DNA from: Aquisphaera giovannonii | GTDB taxonomy: Bacteria > Planctomycetota > Planctomycetia > Isosphaerales > Isosphaeraceae | Assembly: GCF_008087625.1 (NCBI RefSeq) | Contig: NZ_CP042997.1 | Coordinates: 5,642,001-5,706,000 of the forward strand | Length of the DNA: 64,000 nt | Reading direction: 5' to 3' | Shown here: positions 55,983-63,903 of the stretch, one piece after another | Layout of the letters: each line of letters starts with the position of its first letter | Position numbering within the stretch: position 1 is the first letter of the stretch | Program-made: the position numbers and the translations under genes | The notes under the pieces: generated by a model | Told to the model about the DNA's origin: nothing | The model's database searches: none | The model's input: the letters and a program-made list of their open reading frames with translations, nothing else

Positions 55983-56663
55983 TCATTTCTCCCTTCCGCG
56001 GCGGTGCCAGAATGCGCCCAGGACGAGCGTACCACCCGTCGTGGCCAGGGCGAGTGCCGAGGGTTCGGCGACGACCGCGATCGCGGGGCTCCCGTTCAAT
56101 TGGAACAATTGAAGCCCCTCGTTTGCATTTGCGTAGAGATATCCCTCTCCCGGAACCAGGCTGACGCTGGCGTTGGAATCGGGGATGGTCACATCGAAGT
56201 TGTTCGTATAAGTAAACGAGAGCGAGTTGTCCCAGTCGCCGAACGTCCCCGGGGTCTCGACCATCATCAGCCAGTACGAGGTGTTCGCCTGGAGGGTGAA
56301 CGGAGACGTGGCGGTGGCCGTGGTGTTGCCGCCGGCGCTGTCGTAGGTCAACGCGAACGCGTCGAAGAGGGAGCTTCCTACCGTGCCGTCGGCATTCCGA
56401 CTGAAGATGGCGAATGTCTCCCCCGGGGCGGGGCCACTGAACCTCGCCTGGCTATATACGACGCTCTCAATATCGATAGGGGTAGAACCAATCTGAATGG
56501 CGGCGCCGACCTGCTCCCCCGGAAACGTGTCGTCGTTGGGCAGGCCGAGTGTGCTCACCACGACGCCCGCGTGAGCCGCCTGAGGGCCCATCCTCAGCGC
56601 CCAGCCACCGAGCACCACGAGCACCACAAGGCCATGCCGGGCGGATCGTTGGATGTCTGTCAT
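55983..56663 (-). CDS. PEP-CTERM exported protein with beta-sandwich (choice-of-anchor type)
   Basis: 226 residues. A signal peptide (HGLVVLVVLGGWALRMGP, cleavage near AAHA-GV) is followed by a beta-rich domain (GEQVGAAIQIGSTPIDIES, TFAIFSRNADGTVGSSLFDA) like those of choice-of-anchor surface proteins, and a short PEP-CTERM tail: VAEPSALALATTGGTLVLGA followed by basic residues (HRRGREK). Surface attachment through exosortase-type processing is likely. Downstream neighbour on this strand is the antitoxin/toxin pair; the giant surface protein gene lies upstream. Confidence 0.85.
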   Translation of the reverse strand: MTDIQRSARHGLVVLVVLGGWALRMGPQAAHAGVVVSTLGLPNDDTFPGEQVGAAIQIGSTPIDIESVVYSQARFSGPAPGETFAIFSRNADGTVGSSLFDAFALTYDSAGGNTTATATSPFTLQANTSYWLMMVETPGTFGDWDNSLSFTYTNNFDVTIPDSNASVSLVPGEGYLYANANEGLQLFQLNGSPAIAVVAEPSALALATTGGTLVLGAFWHRRGREK

Positions 56664-56986
56664 CGTACGACTCCGACGGAAAAGGACCGAGGGACAGCGG
56701 GGACGGTCGTCGCACAGCCCGGTGGCGATCTTATCAGGTCAGAATGCGTCGATCCGCTCTCCGAGCAGCACGAAGTGGCACGCAGACTACGGAACAAGTT
56801 GAGGAACAGCAATGGCCTAACGACGGACAGGCCGATGGGGGCGGGCCAGCATTCATCTCCCACGTCCCTCCCTTGACACGGGGACATCGGAGGGCTCCCT
56901 GCTGACGAATGGACTGCCCCCATGGAGATTCTCATCGAAGCCTTGCCGGCGGAAATGCCACGCCGACGGACTCGTGCCGGCGCGGG
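56664..56986. other. Intergenic, no gene recognised
   Basis: 323 bases between two minus-strand surface-protein genes. It should include the promoter of the PEP-CTERM gene; none is evident. Short frames here have no ribosome-binding site or family features. Confidence 0.4.
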
Positions 56987-59900
56987 TTAAAGTGGCATCG
57001 ATGAGAACAGTCTATTCGATCTCGACTTCGGGAAGATCGGATCGAGCGCCATGATCTGGGACAAGGCCTCATCCTGGACCGGATCATCGACACCCGCCGT
57101 CCGGTCCCCTGTCCTCGTCTCCCCCGGCGGCCTGTCACCCGGTCGCTGCTCCGGAGGCGTGGCGATGGCCGGCAGGGCCGCGGGAATGGCCGACGAGGCT
57201 TGGGGCGTGGAGAGCCTGCCACGCCGCAGTGCGGCGATCTGGACGAGCATGCGCTCGAACCGGTTGACCGGGCGGGTCAGCACGGCGGTCCGTAAGGTCG
57301 CGTCGAGCATCCGGGGTGTCATGATGAATGTCGGCGCCGAGATGCCACTCGCGAGCGACGCGGTCGTTGTGGGCGGCGGGTCGAGGAACAGGCCGCTGAG
57401 CACGGCGTTGGCCCCGCCCGTCCTGGTGATCGTGATCCGGACGTGCCCGCTGACCGTGTAGTCCAGGTACAGCCCGTTGTGGAACGACGCGATCGATTGC
57501 GTGCTCAGCACCGCCCCCGTCGCCGCGTCGCTGATCTGCACCCGCTCGGCCCGGCCGGTGCTGTCCCAGTCGAGGAAGTACAGTCCCAGGCCGTGCTTCT
57601 GCCCGTCGGTGAGGTTGACGTCCACCTTGAAGGAGGAGCCCGAGTACCAGCAGGCGGCGATGCGGCTGGTGGTGCCGGGGGCCTGCAGGGCGCGGACGTC
57701 GGTGGTGCCGGCCGCCCAGGTCCAGCCCGACTGGCCGGAGGGCGTGACCGTGGCGTAGCCGGGCAGGCCGGCCGAGCCGCCGATGACGTCGTAGCCCTGC
57801 TTGCCGTAGGCGTTGATCCAGGTCCCCTGCGTCGTCGCGTCCTGCTTGACGAACGTCGCAGTCGTGGGCATGGGCGGCGGGTCGAGGAACAGGCCGCTGA
57901 GCACGGCGTTGGCCCCGCCCGTCCTGGTGATCGTGATCCGGACGTGCCCGCTGACCGTGTAGTCCAGGTACAGCCCGTTGTGGAACGACGCGATCGATTG
58001 CGTGCTCAGCACCGCCCCCGTCGCCGCGTCGCTGATCTGCACCCGCTCGGCCCGGCCGGTGCTGTCCCAGTCGAGGAAGTACAGTCCCAGGCCGTGCTTC
58101 TGCCCGTCGGTGAGGTTGACGTCCACCTTGAAGGAGGAGCCCGAGTACCAGCAGGCGGCGATGCGGCTGGTGGTGCCGGGGGCCTGCAGGGCGCGGACGT
58201 CGGTGGTGCCGGCCGCCCAGGTCCAGCCCGACTGGCCGGAGGGCGTGACCGTGGCGTAGCCGGGCAGGCCGGCCGAGCCGCCGATGACGTCGTAGCCCTG
58301 CTTGCCGTAGGCGTTGATCCAGGTCCCCTGCGTCGTCGCGTCCTGCTTGACGAACGTCGCAGTCGCCGCGCCGCTGGTGGACCCGAGGATGAGCTCCTCG
58401 ATATTGGCGTAGTTGATCGCCTTGTCTCCCGGGACCGTGATCGTCGAACCGTTGGCGACCGCCTGGGAGTTCCCGGGGATGAGCTGGAGCGTGTCGGCGC
58501 CCCCGCTTGGCTGGGTGCCGCCGTCGACGGTGTATGCGATCGTCGTCGAGGGGGTGACGCTCAACAGATCGGAGCCGCCCCCGCCGACGGCGTGCACCGC
58601 GGCGATGGATGAGTACGATACCGAAAGGGGATGAGGATCGGGCACAGCGGGCGTGTCGTGGCTGGGGTCCACATCGAAGATGATCGTGCCGGCCCCGCTC
58701 GACGCGTTCCGGTAGTCGAGATAGACATGGTCGAAGTAGCCATTCTCCGACGAGCCCGGCTGACCCAGGAGCATGGGGAGGATCTTGGCGGCCCAGCCGC
58801 TGGTGAGGAAGTCCATGCCGAAGACGCCGCCGATCGTCGGGCCGCCGGGCACGTTCAGGTCGAGCACGCCGACCTGCAGGTTGGTCCAGGCCAGGCTGGT
58901 GCCGTTGGCGGCCTTGACGTCCAGTTGGTCCACGGGGACCAGCGGGACGGCCACCGTGCCGCCGACGCCCCCGACGTCGATGGTGTCGGAGGGATGGCTC
59001 AGGTCGATGTTCAACGCCTGAGCGACGCTCGGGGAGACCATCGAGAGCTGGGCGCCGGTGTCGAGCAGGAAATAGCTCGTGACCTCTCGCCCGTTATCGC
59101 GGACCGTCACCGGGACCATCGCCAGGGGGGCCGAAGTCGGGGCCGGGCCGCCGGGCTGCCGGCCGTCGTCGGGGAAATTGACCAGATTGACCGGGACCTG
59201 GTACCAGTGCCCCGAGTTCGTCGGGATGCTCGTACCCGTGGGGAAGTCGGTCTTGATGCTGAAGTCCGTCAGGTCCTGGGGATTCTCCCATCCGCTCATG
59301 TCGATGCTGGTGAACCGGTTGACCATCGCCGGCATGCCGGCGATGCCGTCGGGGCCGAAGGGGCTGAATTGCAGGGTATCGCTCGAGAGGATCTGGACGT
59401 TGTCGAGGTGATGCGGGATGCCGTTGGTGCCGGCGAAGTCGAACCCATAGGGGTGCGAGACGTCCATGGCGGTATACCCGCCCACCCCCTGCTCGAGGTA
59501 CTGGGTCGGGTAGACCTGATACAGCCCCGAGCTCTTCAGGTCGGTGGAGGCATCGGCAGCGGCCAGGATGCTGGTCGCCCCCGTGTCCAGCACGAATTGG
59601 TTGTACAGGGACGGCCAGGTGGCATCGGGGTTCGCGGGGTCCAGCTCGAGATTGACCGAAACCCCGGGCTGGTCGATGGCGATGTTGTCGTCCGGGCCGA
59701 GCATGATCTCCTTGCCGGTCCGCACGTCCGAGGTTTTGATCGATCCGTCGGCCAGGGCGAACGTCTGGGCGATCGTCCCTGGTGCGGTCACCGTCAGCGT
59801 ATCGCCCCCGGCCGGCCCGCCGATCACCTTCAGCGCGATCGGCGCATCGGGCCGGGTGATCGAGCGGTCCACCGTCACCGCGTGCTGGCCCGAGGATGCG

Positions 59901-60550
59901 GAGAGGTCGACCGTCAGGTTGGGGATGTGCTGCAGCGCGACCTTCGATCCGAGCTGCGTATCGGCGAGCACAACCTCCTTCGTCGCGTCCGGGGCCAGCT
60001 GGGGCGTCAGTGCGAGGGTGTCCGCGCCGTTGGGGCCGACGATCGTCAGTTGATCCTGCCCGTATGCCGGCAACGTCACGACGCCGTTGGCATCCGGAGG
60101 CGGGTCGAGATTGACCGAGATCGAGGCCGGCATCCCGACGCCGAGGGCCAATCGGATCGAATCAGTCTGGTTTTCGGTGTCGATCGAGATGCTGGTGACG
60201 CTCGCGGCCGGCGCGCGCACCGAAGTGGCCGAGTCGGCGATCAGATCGGTCCCCTGGGGCGAGATCGTCACGCCGGCCCCCGTATCCTGGAAGCGGATAT
60301 AGCTCGTGCCCGAGACCTGGACCACAGCGACGGCGAGCTTGTTCGACTCGCCCGAAGCGGCGGTGTAGCCGAGCACACCACTCGATAAACTCAACACCGC
60401 CGGGGCGATCCGGGGCTCCAACAGGCGGTCGTGCCGCCCTACATCCAAGCAAGACCGGCCGGCTCGCCTCCACCGGGCCCTCCCCCGACGGGAGCGAGGG
60501 GCCAGCGAGCGGATTCGATCACGCCGCGACGCTGCAGACGCTGGATTCAT
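56987..60550 (-). CDS. Large LEPR-type surface protein with two aspartic-protease motifs and a duplicated domain
   Basis: 1,187 residues. The N-terminus has an Arg-rich arm and LEPRIAPAVL (LEPR-like export signature, about 45). The N-terminal half is beta-rich (calx-like or Ig-like). Two retropepsin-type motifs follow: FVLDTGATSIL (about 320) and FLLDTGAQLSMV (about 497), each with the DTGA catalytic triplet, suggesting two lobes of one aspartic protease. The C-terminal part has two adjacent copies of a 167-residue domain (about 728-893 and 895-1060) ending in LSGLFLDPPP. These are identical at DNA level (57371-57864 and 57872-58365). ATG 60550 is used; a TTG at 60595 extends the frame. Possible self-processing or surface proteolysis is inference. 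Confidence 0.88.
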   Translation of the reverse strand: MNPASAASRRDRIRSLAPRSRRGRARWRRAGRSCLDVGRHDRLLEPRIAPAVLSLSSGVLGYTAASGESNKLAVAVVQVSGTSYIRFQDTGAGVTISPQGTDLIADSATSVRAPAASVTSISIDTENQTDSIRLALGVGMPASISVNLDPPPDANGVVTLPAYGQDQLTIVGPNGADTLALTPQLAPDATKEVVLADTQLGSKVALQHIPNLTVDLSASSGQHAVTVDRSITRPDAPIALKVIGGPAGGDTLTVTAPGTIAQTFALADGSIKTSDVRTGKEIMLGPDDNIAIDQPGVSVNLELDPANPDATWPSLYNQFVLDTGATSILAAADASTDLKSSGLYQVYPTQYLEQGVGGYTAMDVSHPYGFDFAGTNGIPHHLDNVQILSSDTLQFSPFGPDGIAGMPAMVNRFTSIDMSGWENPQDLTDFSIKTDFPTGTSIPTNSGHWYQVPVNLVNFPDDGRQPGGPAPTSAPLAMVPVTVRDNGREVTSYFLLDTGAQLSMVSPSVAQALNIDLSHPSDTIDVGGVGGTVAVPLVPVDQLDVKAANGTSLAWTNLQVGVLDLNVPGGPTIGGVFGMDFLTSGWAAKILPMLLGQPGSSENGYFDHVYLDYRNASSGAGTIIFDVDPSHDTPAVPDPHPLSVSYSSIAAVHAVGGGGSDLLSVTPSTTIAYTVDGGTQPSGGADTLQLIPGNSQAVANGSTITVPGDKAINYANIEELILGSTSGAATATFVKQDATTQGTWINAYGKQGYDVIGGSAGLPGYATVTPSGQSGWTWAAGTTDVRALQAPGTTSRIAACWYSGSSFKVDVNLTDGQKHGLGLYFLDWDSTGRAERVQISDAATGAVLSTQSIASFHNGLYLDYTVSGHVRITITRTGGANAVLSGLFLDPPPMPTTATFVKQDATTQGTWINAYGKQGYDVIGGSAGLPGYATVTPSGQSGWTWAAGTTDVRALQAPGTTSRIAACWYSGSSFKVDVNLTDGQKHGLGLYFLDWDSTGRAERVQISDAATGAVLSTQSIASFHNGLYLDYTVSGHVRITITRTGGANAVLSGLFLDPPPTTTASLASGISAPTFIMTPRMLDATLRTAVLTRPVNRFERMLVQIAALRRGRLSTPQASSAIPAALPAIATPPEQRPGDRPPGETRTGDRTAGVDDPVQDEALSQIMALDPIFPKSRSNRLFSSMPL
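57371..58365. repeat. Perfect 501-bp-period tandem duplication
   Basis: 57371-57864 and 57872-58365 (494 bp each, offset 501 bp) appear identical base for base on reading them side by side. Each encodes one 167-residue C-terminal domain of the surface protein. Complete identity of a long coding repeat points to very recent duplication or ongoing gene conversion, or to an assembly duplication. Confidence 0.95.
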
Positions 60551-61159
60551 GGCTTGCCATCCCCGGCTTGAGACATCGAATGAGGATTTGTTCAATCAGA
60601 GGCAGCAATCGGCCCTCTATCGGCATGCGAGTGTGAACGGACCTTGCGACGATCGAATGAGTTCGCCATGGATACGTCCACGTCTTCATGCGTCGAGGAA
60701 TGAAATGCGGAGAAGGCGAACTCGGCGAGGAGTCGTGATTGACACATCAGAATACTCCAGGCGCCGGAGGTTGTCCCGCCTGTAGTTGAAAATGTAAGGA
60801 GAGCCTCCGGACATCCTCACGCCACGCCATGCCCGCATCCGGGCGGTTGTCCTCGCACCCAGACCTCCAGAGCATTCTGAAGGAGGGCGACGAGCAGGCT
60901 GCTGACCCGCCGAAAACGACATCGGGTATCTTTCACGAAGCCCCTAGGAGATGAGCGGGCCGAACGGAGCGGGCCGAACCGGACATTCTAATTCCCAAGA
61001 AACTTGGGCGGTTCAGGGGGTACTCTTCCACAGGGGTCAACGACTTCAATCCGGACCCGTGGTGGTAGGCCGCACCCAGGCGTGTAACTTGACCTCGCCA
61101 TCGCGCAACCTGATGCTGGTCAGATCTCTGGTCATCACCGGCGTCTAGGGAGTCCCGAC
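60551..61159. other. Intergenic, no gene recognised
   Basis: 609 bases between the large surface protein and the antitoxin gene. Base composition is lower in GC than the surroundings, especially 60590-60800. It must hold the promoter for the large surface protein on the minus strand. No frame is convincing. Confidence 0.4.
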
Positions 61160-61417
61160 ATGCCGAGCTGGCCCGTGCAGGATGCCAAGGCGCGATTCAG
61201 CGAGTTCCTGGACGCCTGCGTGGCCGACGGCCCCCAGGTGGTCACCCGGCGCGGCGTCGAGACCGCCGTGCTCGTGCCCATCGAACGGTGGCGCAGGCTC
61301 CAGGCGGCGGCCCGGCCGTCGCTGAAACAGTTGCTCATGACGGATACCGCACGCACCGAGACGCTGACGCCGGAGCGGGCCAAACCGCGCCGGCGCCCAG
61401 GCATGCCACTCCGGTAG
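61160..61417 (+). CDS. Phd/YefM-type antitoxin
   Basis: 85 residues: MPSWPVQDAKARFSEFLDAC is the DNA-binding N-terminus of prevent-host-death antitoxins, followed by DGPQVVTRRGVETAVLVPIE, typical for the family, and a tail that would bind the toxin. It is followed after 6 bp by a VapC remnant, so the antitoxin is probably an orphan. No palindromic operator was identified upstream. Confidence 0.88.
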   Translation: MPSWPVQDAKARFSEFLDACVADGPQVVTRRGVETAVLVPIERWRRLQAAARPSLKQLLMTDTARTETLTPERAKPRRRPGMPLR

Positions 61418-61423
61418 CAGATC

Positions 61424-61530
61424 GTGGACTTGCTGGACACCAATGCCGTCTCCGAGCTCCGCAAGCCTCGCCCTCACGGCGCCGTCGTGGCCTGGCTCAA
61501 CTCGGTCGATGGCTCGGCGGCCGATGGCTG
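61424..61530 (+). pseudogene. vapC: Truncated VapC (FitB-like PIN) toxin remnant
   Basis: From GTG 61424 the frame gives VDLLDTNAVSELRKPRPHG then AVVAWLNSV, the standard first 28 residues of FitB/VapC-type PIN toxins with the first catalytic Asp. The family sequence then ends abruptly, and the frame runs on to 61696 through unrelated sequence. The other acidic catalytic residues are lost, so this is a deletion remnant left behind its antitoxin. The breakpoint lies close to the upstream region of the SnoaL-like gene. Confidence 0.85.
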
Positions 61531-61605
61531 GCTGCCTCTCGGAGAGACGGGCACCGGCACGGGTGATGATCGCGTGATCGTGCCGCTTGGCGGCGGAGGA
61601 TACGG

Positions 61606-62007
61606 ATGGGACCTGAGGAACGAGCGATCCGTGAGTTGCACTCGACCTGGATCGAGGCCGTCAACGCCGGCGATCTCGGCCGGTTGCTCACCATGATGGC
61701 GGACGATGTCGTGTTCCTCAGCCCGGGGCAGGCGCCGGCGGGCCGGGATGGATTCGCCACCGTTCTCCCGGCCGCCCACCAGCGGGCCCGGATCCGCTGC
61801 GTCAGCGAGTTGGAGGAGGTCGCGGTCGTCGGCGAGGTCGCCTATGCGAGGAGCCGGGACTCGCTCTCCGTGACCCCGCGCGCCGGCGGAGACGCGATGC
61901 GGCTCGCCGGCGATCGCCTCACGGTCTACCGCAAACACCCCGACGGCCGCTGGCTCCTGGCCCGCGATGCCCACACGTTGACCCCGGTGCAGTCGCCGAG
62001 CTCGTGA
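61606..62007 (+). CDS. SnoaL-like/DUF4440 protein
   Basis: 133 residues with the NTF2-like fold of SgcJ/EcaC and DUF4440 proteins: AIRELHSTWIEAVNAGDLGR, LLTMMADDVVFLSPGQAPAG and GRWLLARDAHTLT. Members serve as small hydrolases, isomerases or ligand-binding proteins; no substrate can be assigned. GGAGGA at 61595-61600 lies 5 nt before ATG 61606. It has no close partner gene, and the truncated toxin directly upstream suggests a recombination junction. Confidence 0.9.
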   Translation: MGPEERAIRELHSTWIEAVNAGDLGRLLTMMADDVVFLSPGQAPAGRDGFATVLPAAHQRARIRCVSELEEVAVVGEVAYARSRDSLSVTPRAGGDAMRLAGDRLTVYRKHPDGRWLLARDAHTLTPVQSPSS

Positions 62008-62241
62008 GGGGGCCATCCTCGGCGATGGGGGACAAGGGCCGGCTGCCGCGATGGATCGGTGGGCGGGCCTTCGAACGGTAAAGGCTCTGCGGAACCATAC
62101 CCGGCGTGCAGGGGGGCATGACGGGATCAACGTCGCCTGGTTCGATGATGCTCGCCTCTCGGGGCCGCTCGGCGAGCGACGCATTGGCATCAGGTTGAGG
62201 ACGATTTCGAGCGTATCGACGGCCGATCGGGAAGCCCCCCT

Positions 62242-62321
62242 TGGGAGCCGGCTCCGCCCGGCGACCGGGGCGGACCTCGGCCGACACGGCTCACCCGGTC
62301 GCCGGGCGGAGCCGGCTCCCA
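62242..62321. repeat. 28-bp-arm perfect inverted repeat in a larger palindromic element
   Basis: Arms at 62242-62269 and 62294-62321 are exact reverse complements (core GGAGCCGGCTCCGCCCGG), with a 24-nt centre. Further out, GGCCGCTCGGCGAGCG at 62163-62178 and the palindrome GGCCGCTCGCCGAGCGGC at 62361-62378 extend the symmetry, so the element spans roughly 62160-62395. There is no gene in 62008-62766. It could be a MITE-like element or form a large hairpin RNA. Confidence 0.85.
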
Positions 62322-62742
62322 CGCGGAGAGGCAATCGACGGCTTGACCCGATGCCCAAGGGGCCGCTCGCCGAGCGGCGCACCCGGGCGGTGTCCGGGCG
62401 GTGGACCGCCGCGACCGCTCCCGGGGGCCCGACGTCGCCAGGCGCGGGCCGCAAGGTGCGGCGGAGCATCCGGGCGACGGACGGCCGCGCCAGCCCGGCG
62501 GCCGCCCGCATCGCGGAGTTCTCGGGTTGGCGAGCGGCCCGAGCCGCTCGAAGCGGACGGTCGGGTCGGGGGCAGGGTCCCGCCCCTCGCCCGGCCGACC
62601 TCGCATCCGGGGCGACTCGCCCCCGTCGGTCGGCCCGTGGCGGATGCCGGAGACGCTCCCCGTCATGGGGCGGCCGGAGCGTCGCGGGGAGGCGTCGGCG
62701 ATGCGGGTGCGATGACATTCGCCGGCGGCGGCGGGACGCACC

Positions 62743-62771
62743 TTGCCCGACGCCGCCGACTCCTCTATACT
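62743..62771 (+). promoter_or_regulatory. Promoter of the arsR-like gene, leaderless
   Basis: TTGCCC at 62743-62748, a 17-nt spacer and TATACT at 62766-62771 form a strong promoter. The expected transcription start falls at about 62778-62780, i.e. on the ATG at 62779, so the mRNA is probably leaderless. The -10 box overlaps the operator. Confidence 0.75.
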
Positions 62772-62790
62772 GAACCACATGGTTCAGTAT
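62767..62790. promoter_or_regulatory. Perfect palindromic operator over the arsR-like start codon
   Basis: Inverted repeat with 11-bp arms (half-site ATACTGAACCA at 62767-62777, TGGTTCAGTAT at 62780-62790) and a 2-nt spacer. It covers the end of the -10 box, the transcription start and the start codon. Position and symmetry fit tight autorepression by the ArsR-family dimer. Confidence 0.85.
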
Positions 62791-63144
62791 TCCCCGGAAC
62801 GCCTCAACGCCTCCTTCGCCGCCCTCGCCGACGCCACCCGCCGTGGCGTCCTCGACGAGCTCGCGCGCGGCGACGCCTCCATCACCGCCCTCGCCGGCAA
62901 GTTCGGGATGACCCTCACGGGCATGAAGAAGCACGTCGGCGTGCTCGAGCTGGCGGGCCTCGTGACCACCGAGAAGGTCGGCCGCGTGCGCACGTGCCGC
63001 ATCGGCCCGGGCCGACTCGAGGAGGAGATGGAGTGGATCGCGCGTTACCGGCGGGTGTGGGACGCGCGCTTCGAGGCGCTGGACGGCGTCATCGACGAAC
63101 TCAAACGCGAGGAGAAGGCCCGTGGCCGCAGGAAACGAAAGTGA
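62779..63144 (+). CDS. ArsR-family transcriptional regulator
   Basis: 121-residue winged-helix repressor: MVQYSPERLNASFAALADAT, then RRGVLDELARGDASITALAG, then the recognition region KFGMTLTGMKKHVGVLELAG and the wing VTTEKVGRVRTCRIG. Metal-binding Cys motifs of classical ArsR are absent, so it belongs to the group that pairs with SRPBCC/AHSA1 proteins. ATG 62779 lies inside the perfect operator and directly at the predicted transcription start; an upstream in-frame ATG at 62743 lies in the promoter and is rejected. It overlaps the SRPBCC gene by 23 bp. Confidence 0.95.
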   Translation: MVQYSPERLNASFAALADATRRGVLDELARGDASITALAGKFGMTLTGMKKHVGVLELAGLVTTEKVGRVRTCRIGPGRLEEEMEWIARYRRVWDARFEALDGVIDELKREEKARGRRKRK

Positions 63145-63619
63145 TGCTCGTCGCACGACGGTGCAGAGGAAGTCCGAGCGCGAGGTCGTCGTCACGCGGA
63201 CGTTCGACGCGCCCGCGCGGCTCGTCTTCGAGGCGTGGTCCAGGCCCGAGCTGTTCCGGAAGTGGTGGGTGCCCCGCTCCATGGGCATGACGCTCCGCTC
63301 GTGCGAGATGGACGTGCGCACCGGCGGCGGATACCGCCTGGTGTTCGGCGACGATCCCGCGAACACGATGGCGTTCTTCGGCAAGTACCTCGAGGTGGTG
63401 CCGAACGAGCGCATCGTCTGGACGAACGAGGAAGGCGGCGACGGGGGATCCGTCACCACCGTGACGTTCGAGGAGCGCGACGGCCGGACGTTGCTCGTCC
63501 TGAGCGAGCTGTATCCCACGAAGGAGGCGCTCGACGCGGCCGGCACCGGCGCGCAGGACGCGATGCACGAGACGTTCGGGCAGCTCGACGAACTGCTCGC
63601 CGAGCTGGCCGCGCGTTGA
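63122..63619 (+). CDS. SRPBCC/AHSA1-family protein
   Basis: 165 residues from GTG 63122, overlapping the arsR-like gene. The AHSA1/START-like fold is recognisable: REVVVTRTFDAPARLVFEAW, ELFRKWWVPRSMGMTL, DVRTGGGYRLVFGDDP and GKYLEVVPNERIVWT. These proteins bind a hydrophobic ligand in a deep pocket, and in pairs with ArsR-type repressors they are thought to act in small-molecule stress responses. The pair is a common conserved operon. The ligand is unknown. Confidence 0.95.
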   Translation: MAAGNESDARRTTVQRKSEREVVVTRTFDAPARLVFEAWSRPELFRKWWVPRSMGMTLRSCEMDVRTGGGYRLVFGDDPANTMAFFGKYLEVVPNERIVWTNEEGGDGGSVTTVTFEERDGRTLLVLSELYPTKEALDAAGTGAQDAMHETFGQLDELLAELAAR

Positions 63620-63710
63620 CCTGGCCCTCGGCGAAGCCGTGGGGAGTTGGAAAGAGGGCGATCGCCAGAGTGGATCATCGCTCGTACTTCGTTGCGCGGC
63701 CGGGCCGCCA

Positions 63711-63903
63711 TCCCTCTCCCTCGCCCGCTCGCGGGAGAGGGGCGGGGTGAGGGTCCTCGATCGCCTCGACCCTCGCGGGGCCGCGTCGATCTCCGGCTGG
63801 CCGCGGCGGCCGAGGCATCGGGCCTCGGTCTGCGGGCGAGGGCTCACCCCGCCCTCACCCCGCCCCTCTCCCGCCGAGCGGGAGAGGGAGATGTCCTCGA
63901 TCG
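63711..63903. repeat. Inverted pair of type C palindromic GC repeats
   Basis: Left copy about 63711-63760 (CCCTCTCCCTCGCCCGCTCG, then CGGGAGAGGGGCGGGGTGAG) and right copy about 63851-63903 in reverse orientation, sharing the CCTCGATCG edge. Each copy is itself palindromic. It lies after the SRPBCC gene, where it may serve as a 3' end signal. No gene is seen in 63620-64000. Confidence 0.75.

Noticed and set aside
61474-63711. 745-residue minus-strand frame over the 61.5-63.7 kb region
   Set aside because: It runs antisense through the SnoaL-like, ArsR and SRPBCC genes and the hairpin element. The apparent protein is a patchwork of low complexity.
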